Assembly (NCBI RefSeq): GCF_004519405.1
Contig: NZ_SGWI01000006.1
Coordinates: 124,001 to 188,000 of the forward strand
Direction of reading: 5' to 3'
Source: Pseudomonas sp. BCA17
GTDB taxonomy: Bacteria > Pseudomonadota > Gammaproteobacteria > Pseudomonadales > Pseudomonadaceae
DNA length: 64,000 bases
Within the stretch, counting starts at the first letter, position 1. Each line of letters starts with the position of its first letter. Shown here in pieces: positions 25,666-34,556 of this stretch. Both the position numbers and the translations under genes were made by a program. Under the pieces are notes generated by a model, which saw only the letters and a list, made by a program, of their open reading frames with translations, searched no databases and was not told the DNA's origin.

Positions 25666-27669
25666 TTAAGGTCTCACGATAGTCGTACCATCGCAGAAGG
25701 TCTCCGGATTGGAAAATACCGAGAAAACCCCAGCCAGTTCACTGTTACCGGTCGCTCCGCTGCTCACCACTGTGCTGTAGGTCACTTCGCAAGGCCCAAA
25801 CGGAGACTGCTTAAGGAATGCACCGTAAGGAATTTCAAAGATAAAACCATTATCCACATCAGACTGGCTCAACGATGGATGGGTAAAGTCTTGCGTGAAT
25901 GGACCCGGTGGAAAGCCAAAGGCCTCGCTCGAAATAGTCACGGTTATCGTCACATCGTTATTGAGCACCAGCCGTGGGTCTGCAGGAATGAAAAGTTCGG
26001 CAAAAAGCGGCGGCGGGGCCCCAGGGCCACGACTTTGCAAGGACACGCAGCTCCATTCACCATTGACATCAAGGTGCCGGAATTGAGCAGCTTGCAATAT
26101 CACGGTCACTGCATCGATCACGTCGACGTCGGTAACACCCGACGGGTTTTCATTAGTGGTGCCGGGCCCGGTGACAACGTAGCTGACCGGCTGCGTGCCA
26201 TTACCATGTCTAGCCACTACGTCCCACGGGATGTCGAACGTCGCATCCGCTCCGGGTGTCAAGGTACTGAGGTTAAAAGGCCCGACTCGTTCTTTCGCGA
26301 CGCCCCAGAACAGGAAAAATCTGTTGCCCGCATGGGGCGCCGCTGCAACGGTCCAGAGCGGAATCACAATCGTGACAGGTTTATCCGCGTCGACGATGCG
26401 CAGGGTGTTCAACTCGGGATTCGAAATAGCGCCATATACCTGCGCCAGTTGCAGTTCAGGGTTCACATCCCCCGGCTCAAGGGTGCCAGGAAGAACCGGG
26501 CCTTCCACCGACAAGTCAAGTCGCACGGTTTTGTCGGGAGAGTTAAAGAAAATACCATTTCGGTCAATACGATAGCGCACGATCACAGTCTGCGGCCCCA
26601 GTGTTGCTGTATAGGCGGCCTTGATCGCGTTATTCATACTACTGAAGATAACGTCAAAAGCACTAAGCTCAGGCGTTTGCGGGCCATATGGCTCCGTACC
26701 CCATTGCAATTCGAACTTGTCCAGCCCTATTGCATGATCAAGGTACTCTTCAATATGAACGTCAATACCTTGCTTATAATCCGCAATATCGAGCAGGTCA
26801 TCGGTACTGCCGTCGCGCGGGGCGGGCGCCAATGGAATGAAGACTGCCAATGGCTTGGGATCGTCAAGCAATGCAACGGTGCGAGAATCATTGAACGAAG
26901 GGCGGCTGACGTTACCGGCCCGATCACGGATGGTGTAGAAAAGATAGAAAAAACCACCCACAAGTATCTGGGCGGCCGGCAGGAAGAAAGTGCCCCCCGT
27001 AGGCAGCATCGGTATCCCTAGCGGATCGCTGACCAAATGCTCGGGACGCGGGTCCATTACCGGGCTGAAGTAGACAAAAAACCTGTCCCCTGCTTCGAAT
27101 TGCCCCGGCTGAGAGGGATAAGTGTTCGGTGGAATGCCGATCTCCAGGCCACCTTCGCTTATGAGGAACGCATTGTTGATCACGGTGCCCGGCGGCGCGT
27201 TGACAAAGACCGGAACAGTCGGTTGCTCACGGGATGACTCGACGGCATAAGGCGCAATAGTATCGACCCGAAATGCACCCGGGTTGGAGCTGTCGAAGGG
27301 GGCTCCCGGTATACCCGCTTGATTACGGTACTGGGTATTTCTGAGCTCGAAAAAACCATGTTTGAATTGGGGCAGCGGAGCGGGAACGAACCTGTTGATA
27401 ATGGACGGAACCGGTGGGGTAATGGCGGTTAGTTGATAGGGCGCTACAAAGGTGACCCACGTGGGCGGAAGCGCACTAAGATCGCGAATCTCGATGCTCA
27501 TCCAATCGGTGTTCCTTGTCGCCTGCCCCGTCGTTAATTGCACGTTAATGCCAACCGGTGCAACCGGTGCTGGAATAAGGCCGGTTGCATCATCCAACGC
27601 TTCGACGATCGTAGGCGCAGCGAGAACCAAAGGCGCAGGTGCAGTAGTCGAACCACGTTTTCTACTCAT
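25666..27669 (-). CDS. Large Ig-like/beta-sandwich repeat protein, unrecognised (paralogue A)
   Basis: 667 residues; AAGGAG RBS before ATG 27669. No signal peptide or membrane segment seen. Built of about four to five beta-sandwich-like segments of 110-150 residues, each with phrases such as FRVDTIAPYAVES, GDRFFVYFSP and FYTIRDRAGNVSRPS, a DxAGNxS pattern well known from bacterial Ig-like repeats. A Cys appears in the last segment (GPCEVTYS, ETFCDG). Resembles the 415-aa protein encoded 130 bp upstream in motif order, so the two arose by duplication. How it leaves the cell, if it does, is not evident. Function unknown. Confidence 0.75.
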   Translation of the reverse strand: MSRKRGSTTAPAPLVLAAPTIVEALDDATGLIPAPVAPVGINVQLTTGQATRNTDWMSIEIRDLSALPPTWVTFVAPYQLTAITPPVPSIINRFVPAPLPQFKHGFFELRNTQYRNQAGIPGAPFDSSNPGAFRVDTIAPYAVESSREQPTVPVFVNAPPGTVINNAFLISEGGLEIGIPPNTYPSQPGQFEAGDRFFVYFSPVMDPRPEHLVSDPLGIPMLPTGGTFFLPAAQILVGGFFYLFYTIRDRAGNVSRPSFNDSRTVALLDDPKPLAVFIPLAPAPRDGSTDDLLDIADYKQGIDVHIEEYLDHAIGLDKFELQWGTEPYGPQTPELSAFDVIFSSMNNAIKAAYTATLGPQTVIVRYRIDRNGIFFNSPDKTVRLDLSVEGPVLPGTLEPGDVNPELQLAQVYGAISNPELNTLRIVDADKPVTIVIPLWTVAAAPHAGNRFFLFWGVAKERVGPFNLSTLTPGADATFDIPWDVVARHGNGTQPVSYVVTGPGTTNENPSGVTDVDVIDAVTVILQAAQFRHLDVNGEWSCVSLQSRGPGAPPPLFAELFIPADPRLVLNNDVTITVTISSEAFGFPPGPFTQDFTHPSLSQSDVDNGFIFEIPYGAFLKQSPFGPCEVTYSTVVSSGATGNSELAGVFSVFSNPETFCDGTTIVRP

Positions 27670-27799
27670 TTCAGTCTCTCCTTGGTGTTTTAAACAGACA
27701 CACTCGCTCCCGTCGATGGCATTCAGCCAACCACGCTAACTCGAAAAAACATTCATCAGAGCGATGTAGCCCAACATTCATGCGGTGGGATGACTCGGC

Positions 27800-29047
27800 T
27801 CAAGGCTCGGGGCCATTACCGTTAATCCAGCAGTAGATGGGGTCGGGCGGCGGTGGCGACGTCAGCACCACACGGTCGAACTGCACGAACCTGGAGGCGG
27901 AGCGGCCAATGATGGCCCCCGCTCTGGACACTAAATAGCTGGCCTCTCCACCTGCGTTCTCTTTCAATGGGCGGATCAGACGCTCCACATCACGGATCCA
28001 GAAGTTGAAGCCGGCTGCATCCCCTGTCGCGTCCCAATAATGCTCAAGGGTTTCCACAATGTTGGGGTCTGGATTGACATCAGGGTATCGGCCGTACCCT
28101 TGAAACCGCAGCGTGATCAAATCCCCATCACGGATGTTCGAATCAGGGGGGATGTGCACCTCGACCCCGAACCAAATCGGCGGTTGAGTGCTGCAGGTCA
28201 AATACCGGTTAGGGTGAGACTCGGACTGGGGAAAACGGGGGCGTGTGTACATGATGGGAGGCAGGTCGACTTGCAGCCCAACCCGCGCCACCTGTGAAAA
28301 TTCCGGGTTCACATTTCCGGCACGATCCTCCAGGCGATAAAAACAGAACAGAAAGAGAGCACCCGGGAACCTGCGGAACACGTCATTGGGCACCTCTACA
28401 AAAATGCGGCCATTGGCACTGGTCAGCGGTGGCGAGGTCAGTGTCGGCAAGCCCGTTGGCAGCATATTCAGGTCAGAAAAATACATATGCACTCTGTCAC
28501 CGGCCTCACGCCCTCGATAGCCAGGAGGGATTTCCATGGGCACCAGGGGATTGTTGTCCAGGTAGGTTTGAGTCACCGGGTCGATCGGGAAAATCGCAGG
28601 AGGAAGAAACGCGCCAGCACCAGGGGCATCGCGGTCGATTCTGATAGTCACCGTTTCAGAGGTATCGACGCTGGGACTATCTGGCCGGGTGTTATGGATC
28701 CGATACCTGAGGTCAACGACGGCGCTGCTCAGTAGAAAGGCCTGAGGAATCGTCAGCGATATAGGAAAATCGGCATCCGTCAGTGGGCCACGCAGTTCGA
28801 AGGGGGGGGTATCGACGGGTCTGGCCCCTTGGACAGCCCACTCAAAAATCACATATTGGAACCTTCCCGTACCGGGTAAAACCGCCCAAGGGATCTCAAG
28901 CGAAACCTTCAAATCGTCGAAATAAAATCTAGCGGGGATCAACCCATCCGGTAGTGCGTCGACGACTTTTGGCTCATCCAGCACGAGGATACCGCCAGGG
29001 CCCGAAGGACCATTCGCATTCGGCTGGGTTGTATTGGAATTGGTCAT
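27800..29047 (-). CDS. Ig-like/beta-sandwich repeat protein, unrecognised (paralogue B)
   Basis: 415 residues from ATG 29047, chosen because GGGAGG lies eight bases upstream; an ATG 24 bases earlier lacks this. No signal peptide. Two to three beta-sandwich segments: RYRIHNTRPDSPSVDTSETV leads to IRIDRDAPG, then GDRVHMYFSD and FCFYRLEDRAGNVNPEFSQ, exactly parallel to phrases in the 667-aa protein. The C-terminus ends in IYCWINGNGPEP. The N-terminal 30 residues are Asn/Gly/Pro-rich and disordered. Likely cotranscribed with paralogue A. Function unknown. Confidence 0.75.
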   Translation of the reverse strand: MTNSNTTQPNANGPSGPGGILVLDEPKVVDALPDGLIPARFYFDDLKVSLEIPWAVLPGTGRFQYVIFEWAVQGARPVDTPPFELRGPLTDADFPISLTIPQAFLLSSAVVDLRYRIHNTRPDSPSVDTSETVTIRIDRDAPGAGAFLPPAIFPIDPVTQTYLDNNPLVPMEIPPGYRGREAGDRVHMYFSDLNMLPTGLPTLTSPPLTSANGRIFVEVPNDVFRRFPGALFLFCFYRLEDRAGNVNPEFSQVARVGLQVDLPPIMYTRPRFPQSESHPNRYLTCSTQPPIWFGVEVHIPPDSNIRDGDLITLRFQGYGRYPDVNPDPNIVETLEHYWDATGDAAGFNFWIRDVERLIRPLKENAGGEASYLVSRAGAIIGRSASRFVQFDRVVLTSPPPPDPIYCWINGNGPEP

Positions 29048-29260
29048 CGAAACCTCCCGCAGCTCAATCACTCTCGACGCGCCTTTTTCTCTAAAAAATC
29101 AGACTGCCCAGGCGCTGTTGGTGCAATTGAACACCTCCTTTACGCCGGCGGATACTGTCAGATTTCACAGGTAGCGGCGCCATTCGTCCGCTTTTCAGCG
29201 TCTAACGACAGGATGCTTTCACCAAGAAATTCTTGACGAGGCCGGTTGACTCGTGTTTTC

Positions 29261-29274
29261 TGAAACCGGTTTCA
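29261..29274. promoter_or_regulatory. PtxS operator upstream of ptxS
   Basis: Perfect 14-bp palindrome TGAAACCGGTTTCA, the known PtxS recognition sequence, 34 bp before the ptxS ATG. It implies autorepression relieved by 2-ketogluconate. Confidence 0.9.
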
Positions 29275-29308
29275 GTGAAACACCAAATCCAATAAGAAAG
29301 GTTCTACC

Positions 29309-30322
29309 GTGACTTCATTTTCTGCCGCCCAGCGCAGCCGCGTGACCATGCTCGACGTCGCCGAGCGTGCCGGTGTGTCCAAGGCCAGCGTGTCGCGCTT
29401 TATCGGCGATGACCGTGCCCTGCTCTCCGACGCCATAGCCTTGCGCATCGAACAAGCCATCGAAGCACTCGGCTATCGTCCCAACCAGATGGCCCGTGGC
29501 CTGAAACGTGGCCGTACACGCCTGATCGGCATGTTGGTGGCGGATATTCGCAACCCCTATTCGATTGCCGTGATGCATGGCGTCGAAACCGCCTGCCGCC
29601 AGCATGGTTACAGCCTGGTGGTGTGCAACACCGACCGCGATGACGAGCAGGAGCGCCAGCACCTGGCGGCGCTGCGTTCGTACAACATCGAAGGGCTGAT
29701 CGTGAACACCCTCGGCCATCACCTCGACCAATTGCTGGAGCTGCAACGGGAGATGCCCCTGGTGCTGGTGGACCGCAAGGTCGAGCCGCTGCACAGCGAC
29801 CTGGTGGGGTTGGACAACCCGGCGGCAGTGCACATGGCACTGGAGCACCTGCAACAGCAGGGCTACCGCGATGTGTTGCTGGTGAGTGAAGCCGCCGACG
29901 GCACCAGCTCGCGCCTGGAACGCCAGGCCAGTTTCAACGCCGAGATCGACCGCCGTCCGGGGTTGACCGGCAAGGTGCTGGAACTCGATGACGCGCTGGA
30001 AAAAACCCTCCAGGCCTTCCTTGCCAAACCTGGCCCCAAGGCGCTGTTCTGCGCCAACGGCGTCGCTGCGTTGGCCTGCACCCGCGCGCTCAAGACACTG
30101 GGTTGCAACCTGTTCGACGACGTCGGCCTGATCGCCCTGGATGACCTGGACTGGTATCCGCTGGTGGGTAGCGGCATCACCGCGCTGGCGCAACCGACCG
30201 AGGCGATCGGCGCCAGTGCGTTTGACTGTTTGCTCAAACGATTACGTGGCGATACGCAGCCGACACGCACGCTCGACTTCCTGCCTGAACTGATCGTGCG
30301 TGGTTCCACGCAGCGGACCTAA
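29309..30322 (+). CDS. ptxS: LacI-family repressor of 2-ketogluconate utilisation
   Basis: 337 residues: N-terminal helix-turn-helix (TMLDVAERAGVSKASVSRFI) and hinge helix, then a periplasmic-binding-protein-like effector domain from about residue 70 (LIGMLVADIRNPYS). PtxS binds TGAAACCGGTTTCA and is released by 2-ketogluconate. Two exact operators are present, one before this gene and one before kguE, and the gene is followed directly by kguEKTD, as in P. aeruginosa and P. putida. ATG 29309 has AAGGTTCT upstream. Confidence 0.95.
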   Translation: MTSFSAAQRSRVTMLDVAERAGVSKASVSRFIGDDRALLSDAIALRIEQAIEALGYRPNQMARGLKRGRTRLIGMLVADIRNPYSIAVMHGVETACRQHGYSLVVCNTDRDDEQERQHLAALRSYNIEGLIVNTLGHHLDQLLELQREMPLVLVDRKVEPLHSDLVGLDNPAAVHMALEHLQQQGYRDVLLVSEAADGTSSRLERQASFNAEIDRRPGLTGKVLELDDALEKTLQAFLAKPGPKALFCANGVAALACTRALKTLGCNLFDDVGLIALDDLDWYPLVGSGITALAQPTEAIGASAFDCLLKRLRGDTQPTRTLDFLPELIVRGSTQRT

Positions 30323-30339
30323 AATTTTTTGCACAAAAA

Positions 30340-30353
30340 TGAAACCGGTTTCA
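30340..30353. promoter_or_regulatory. PtxS operator upstream of kguE
   Basis: Second perfect TGAAACCGGTTTCA, in the 44-bp gap between ptxS and kguE, 13 bp before the kguE ATG, where bound repressor would block transcription entering the kgu operon. Confidence 0.9.
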
Positions 30354-30366
30354 GAGGTACACAACA

Positions 30367-31149
30367 ATGCATAAATACCCCGTATCCATCAGCCTCTCCA
30401 GCTACGGCGCCGACCTGGTGCGCAAAAACGGCCAATTGAGTTTTGTCGAGTTGCTCGCCGCCGCGGGTGCCCAGCGCATCGAATGGCGTGAGGAGCTTTT
30501 GACCCACGAGCAACCGGGCGAACTGGCCCAAGCGGCGGCGCAACATCATCTGGAATCGGTGTTTTCATCGCCCATGGAATTGTGGGTTGCCGGGCGCGCC
30601 CAACCCAACGCCGAACTGGCGGCGACCCTGGACCGTGCCCAAGCCTTTGGTTCGGGTTGGTTGAAGGTTTCCCTGGGTTACTTCACCGACACCAACGACC
30701 TGCAGAGCCTGCATGCGCTGCTCAGCCGTCACCCGGTCAAGCTGTTGGTGGAAAACGACCAGACCTTGCACGGTGGGCGTATCGAACCGATGCAACGCTT
30801 CTTCAGCGAAGTGGAACGCCTGGGCCTGCCGGTCAAGATGACCTTCGATATCGGCAACTGGCAGTGGCAGGACCAATCCGCCCTGACCGCCGCACGCCTG
30901 CTCGGCCGGCACGTGGACTACCTGCACTGCAAAGCCGTGGCCCGCCGCCAGGATGGCAAGCTCGTCGCACTGCCGCCCAGCGCCACCGATCTGCATTTGT
31001 GGGAACAACTGCTCAAGCACATGACCCAAGGTATTACCCGGGCCGTGGAATTCCCGCTGCAAGGCGATGACCTGATCCAAGTCACCGCCGGGCAGGTCGC
31101 CGCCCTCGCCACCCTTGGCCAGCCCCGCCTGGAGAATGCTCATGTCTGA
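30367..31149 (+). CDS. kguE: 2-ketogluconate utilisation epimerase/TIM-barrel protein
   Basis: 260 residues of the AP_endonuc_2 (xylose-isomerase-like) TIM-barrel superfamily: VEWRE-type start (QRIEWREELL), metal-site region KLLVENDQTLHGGRIEP and MTFDIGNWQWQ. First gene of the kguEKTD operon; its exact step is less certain than the kinase and reductase. The stop overlaps kguK by 8 bp. AGAGG precedes ATG. Confidence 0.92.
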   Translation: MHKYPVSISLSSYGADLVRKNGQLSFVELLAAAGAQRIEWREELLTHEQPGELAQAAAQHHLESVFSSPMELWVAGRAQPNAELAATLDRAQAFGSGWLKVSLGYFTDTNDLQSLHALLSRHPVKLLVENDQTLHGGRIEPMQRFFSEVERLGLPVKMTFDIGNWQWQDQSALTAARLLGRHVDYLHCKAVARRQDGKLVALPPSATDLHLWEQLLKHMTQGITRAVEFPLQGDDLIQVTAGQVAALATLGQPRLENAHV

Positions 31150-32086
31150 GATCGATATCCTCTCGTTTGGTGAAACCATGGCGATGTTCGTCGCCGAACA
31201 GACTGGCGACCTGGCGCAGGTGGCGCAGTTTCACAAGCGTATTGCCGGGGCCGACAGTAATGTCGCCATCGGCCTGTCGCGCCTGGGGTTCAACGTGGCC
31301 TGGCTGAGCCGGGTGGGCAATGATTCCCTGGGCCGCTTTGTGCTCGACGCCCTGAAAAATGAAGGTCTGGACTGCCGCCATGTAGCGGTCGACCCGCTGC
31401 ATCCGACCGGTTTTCAGCTCAAGTCCCGTGAAGAAAACGGCGCCGATCCTCAGGTCGAGTACTTTCGCAAAGGCTCGGCGGCCAGCCATTTATCCATCGC
31501 GGCCCTCAGCCCCGCGCTGCTTCAAGCCCGTCACCTGCATGCCACCGGCATTCCCGCGGCCTTGTCCGACGCCACCCGGGAGCTGTCCCGCGAGTTGATG
31601 ACGCAAATGCGCAAGGCCGGGCGCAGCGTGTCGTTCGACCCCAACCTGCGCCCATCGCTATGGCCCAGCCAGCAGCAGATGATCCGCGAGATCAACGCCC
31701 TCGCCGCCTTGGCCGACTGGGTATTGCCGGGCCTGAGCGAAGGCCGGTTGCTCACCGGCTTCGACGACCCGGCCGATATTGCCGCGTTCTACCTCGACCA
31801 GGGCGCCGAGGCCGTGGCCATCAAGCTGGGGCCTGACGGTGCTTACTATCGGACCCGGCTGGACGAAGGTTTCGTCGCCGCCGTTCCAGTGGAAAAAGTG
31901 GTGGATACCGTCGGTGCCGGCGATGGCTTCGCCGTCGGCATGGTCAGTGCCCTGCTGGAAAACCTCAGCTTCCCCGAGGCCGTGCGGCGCGGTAACTGGA
32001 TCGGCAGCCGTGCCGTGCAGAGCCGTGGCGATATGGAAGGCTTGCCGCTCAGGGCAGACCTGCCCCCGGTACAGAAAGCGAGTTGA
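31142..32086 (+). CDS. kguK: 2-ketogluconate kinase
   Basis: 314-residue PfkB-family kinase phosphorylating 2-ketogluconate to 2-keto-6-phosphogluconate. N-terminal DILSFGETMAMFVAEQTG, KRIAGADSNVAIGLSRLGF and C-terminal DTVGAGDGFAVGM with the catalytic Asp. The ATG at 31142 lies inside the end of kguE, indicating coupled translation; a start 27 bases upstream has no support. Confidence 0.94.
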   Translation: MSEIDILSFGETMAMFVAEQTGDLAQVAQFHKRIAGADSNVAIGLSRLGFNVAWLSRVGNDSLGRFVLDALKNEGLDCRHVAVDPLHPTGFQLKSREENGADPQVEYFRKGSAASHLSIAALSPALLQARHLHATGIPAALSDATRELSRELMTQMRKAGRSVSFDPNLRPSLWPSQQQMIREINALAALADWVLPGLSEGRLLTGFDDPADIAAFYLDQGAEAVAIKLGPDGAYYRTRLDEGFVAAVPVEKVVDTVGAGDGFAVGMVSALLENLSFPEAVRRGNWIGSRAVQSRGDMEGLPLRADLPPVQKAS

Positions 32087-32173
32087 CCAAACGGCTGCTG
32101 CGCAGCCCGGCGCGGGACAAACCCGCTTACTACAACCTGTTGCCACAACTACAACAAGCTCAGGAGCAACACC

Positions 32174-33466
32174 ATGGATACCGTGAAACTCGCCACCCGC
32201 CGCTGGTGGTACATCATGCCCATCGTTTTTATCACCTACAGCCTGGCCTACCTGGACCGCGCCAACTATGGCTTCGCCGCCGCCTCCGGGATGGCCGAAG
32301 ACCTGATGATCACCCCGGGCATGTCCTCGCTGCTGGGTGCGCTGTTCTTCCTGGGCTACTTTTTCTTCCAGGTGCCGGGCGCGATCTATGCCCAGAAGCG
32401 CAGCGTCAAAAAGCTGATCTTTGTCAGCCTGATCTTCTGGGGTGGCCTGGCGACCCTGACGGGCGTGGTGTCCAACGCCTATATGCTGATCGCCATTCGC
32501 TTCATGCTCGGTGTGGTTGAAGCGGCCGTAATGCCGGCCATGCTGGTGTACCTGTGCCACTGGTTCACCCGTGCCGAACGCTCCCGCGCCAATACCTTCC
32601 TGATCCTCGGCAACCCGGTGACCATGCTGTGGATGTCGGTGGTCTCAGGCTATCTGGTGCAACACTTCAGCTGGCGCTGGATGTTCATCGTCGAAGGCTT
32701 GCCGGCGGTGGTCTGGGCGTTTATCTGGTGGCGCCTGGCCGATGAGCGTCCCAAGGATGCCAAATGGCTCAGCGGCAGCGAGAAACAGAGCCTGGAAACC
32801 GCCCTGGCCGCCGAACAGGTGGGTATCAAGGCGGTGAAGAACTACGGCGAGGCTTTCCGTTCGCCCAAAGTGATCGTACTGGCCCTGCAATTTTTCTGTT
32901 GGAGCATCGGCGTGTACGGCTTTGTGTTGTGGCTGCCGTCGATCCTCAAGGCGGGATTGAAGATGGACATGGTCGAGGCTGGCTGGTTGTCCGCCCTGCC
33001 CTATCTGGCGGCGGTAATCGGCATGCTGGTGGTGTCCTGGGGGTCGGACAAATTGCAAAAGCGTAAGCGCTTTGTGTGGCCGCCCCTGCTGATTGCTTCC
33101 ATCGCGTTCTACGGTTCCTACGCGCTCGGCGCCGAACATTTCTGGTGGTCCTACACCTTGCTGGTGATCGCCGGGGCCTGCATGTACGCGCCGTACGGTC
33201 CGTTCTTCGCCATCGTCCCGGAGATCCTGCCGGCCAACGTCGCCGGCGGCGCTATGGCGCTGATCAACAGCATGGGTGCCCTCGGTTCGTTCGGTGGCTC
33301 GTACCTAGTGGGCTACCTCAACAGCAGCACCGGCTCGCCCGGCGCCTCGTACCTGCTGATGAGCGGCGCCTTGCTGCTGTCGGTGGTGCTGACCATTTTC
33401 CTCAAGCCCGGCGCCAGTGATCGCGCACGGGCGCCAACCCTGGAGTTGAAGGTAAAAACCTTATGA
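32174..33466 (+). CDS. kguT: 2-ketogluconate transporter, MFS
   Basis: 430-residue major facilitator superfamily permease (anion:cation symporter branch) with 12 hydrophobic segments; begins RRWWYIMPIVFITYSLAYLD followed by RANYGFAAA, the family opening. Imports 2-ketogluconate from the periplasm, where it is made by membrane dehydrogenases. 87 bp after kguK; its stop overlaps kguD by ATGA. Confidence 0.94.
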   Translation: MDTVKLATRRWWYIMPIVFITYSLAYLDRANYGFAAASGMAEDLMITPGMSSLLGALFFLGYFFFQVPGAIYAQKRSVKKLIFVSLIFWGGLATLTGVVSNAYMLIAIRFMLGVVEAAVMPAMLVYLCHWFTRAERSRANTFLILGNPVTMLWMSVVSGYLVQHFSWRWMFIVEGLPAVVWAFIWWRLADERPKDAKWLSGSEKQSLETALAAEQVGIKAVKNYGEAFRSPKVIVLALQFFCWSIGVYGFVLWLPSILKAGLKMDMVEAGWLSALPYLAAVIGMLVVSWGSDKLQKRKRFVWPPLLIASIAFYGSYALGAEHFWWSYTLLVIAGACMYAPYGPFFAIVPEILPANVAGGAMALINSMGALGSFGGSYLVGYLNSSTGSPGASYLLMSGALLLSVVLTIFLKPGASDRARAPTLELKVKTL

Positions 33467-34440
33467 AAAAGTCTGTCGTGTTGTACAAAAAGCTCTCCGC
33501 ACCGCTGATGGCGCGCCTGCATGAACAGGCCGACGTCACGCTGATCGACGCGCTGGACGCTATCGGCCTGGCCAAACTGCGCGACGCGCTGCCTGCCGCC
33601 CATGGCCTGCTGGGCGCCAGCCTGCGCCTGGACGCCACGCTGCTGGATCTGGCGCCCAACCTGGAAGCGGTGGCCAGCGTCTCGGTGGGTGTCGACAACT
33701 ACGACATCGACTACCTGACCCAACGCGGCATCCTGCTCAGCAATACCCCGGACGTGCTCACCGAAACCACCGCCGATACTGGTTTTGCGCTGATCCTGGC
33801 CACCGCCCGCCGAGTGGTCGAACTGGCGGACATGGTGCGCGCCGGCCAGTGGAACAAGAACATCGGCCCGGCACACTTCGGTACTGACGTGCATGGCAAA
33901 ACCCTCGGCATCATCGGCATGGGGCGTATCGGTGAAGCCCTGGCCCAGCGTGGGCACTTCGGTTTCGGCATGCCGGTGATCTACCACAGTCACTCGCCCA
34001 AGCCGCAGGTGGAGCAGCGCTTTGGTGCGCAATACCGCCCCTTGAACGACTTGCTGCAAGAGGCTGATTTTGTCTGCCTGACATTACCGCTGACGGCCGA
34101 AACCGAGAAGCTGATCGGCGCCGAAGCGTTTGCGCGGATGGGGCCGGAGACGATCTTCATCAACATCTCGCGGGGCAAGGTGGTGGACGAAGCTGCGTTG
34201 GTCGAAGCGTTACAACAGCGCACCATCCGAGCTGCGGGCCTGGATGTGTTCGAGCGTGAGCCGCTCAGTCACGAATCGCCGTTGTTGCGTTTGAACAACG
34301 TGGTCGCCACGCCGCATATCGGCTCGGCTACCCACGAGACGCGGGAAGCCATGGCCCAGTGTGCGGTGGATAATCTGTTGCAGGCTTTGGCCGGGCAAAA
34401 GCCAAAAAACCTGGTAAATCCAGCTGCCTGGAAACCGTAG
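33463..34440 (+). CDS. kguD: 2-keto-6-phosphogluconate reductase
   Basis: 325-residue D-isomer-specific 2-hydroxyacid dehydrogenase reducing 2-keto-6-phosphogluconate to 6-phosphogluconate, feeding Entner-Doudoroff or pentose phosphate routes. NAD(P) fingerprint TLGIIGMGRIG near residue 147; catalytic Arg in NISRGKVVDE, Glu in LDVFEREPL and His in PHIGSATHE. Four-base overlap with kguT. Confidence 0.94.
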   Translation: MKKSVVLYKKLSAPLMARLHEQADVTLIDALDAIGLAKLRDALPAAHGLLGASLRLDATLLDLAPNLEAVASVSVGVDNYDIDYLTQRGILLSNTPDVLTETTADTGFALILATARRVVELADMVRAGQWNKNIGPAHFGTDVHGKTLGIIGMGRIGEALAQRGHFGFGMPVIYHSHSPKPQVEQRFGAQYRPLNDLLQEADFVCLTLPLTAETEKLIGAEAFARMGPETIFINISRGKVVDEAALVEALQQRTIRAAGLDVFEREPLSHESPLLRLNNVVATPHIGSATHETREAMAQCAVDNLLQALAGQKPKNLVNPAAWKP

Positions 34441-34463
34441 CCCCTCACGTCGCACCGATAAAT

Positions 34464-34533
34464 GTGGGAGGGGGCCTGCTCCCGATAGCGGGCCAGCTCA
34501 TCCATGGCTGACACAAGACTATCGGGAGCCCCC
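34464..34533. repeat. REP-like inverted repeat between kguD and the chemoreceptor gene
   Basis: GGGGGCCTGCTCCCGATAG on the left and CTATCGGGAGCCCCC on the right, with three extra bases in the left arm. It lies in the convergent gap and may stand in for a terminator on both sides. Confidence 0.75.
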
Positions 34534-34556
34534 TGGGTTGACTGCGTTGCCAATGG

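Noticed and set aside
25879..27021. 380-codon frame antisense to the 667-aa Ig-like protein
   Set aside because: Composition is Arg/His-rich without domain features; the minus-strand gene has a proper RBS and repeats shared with its paralogue.
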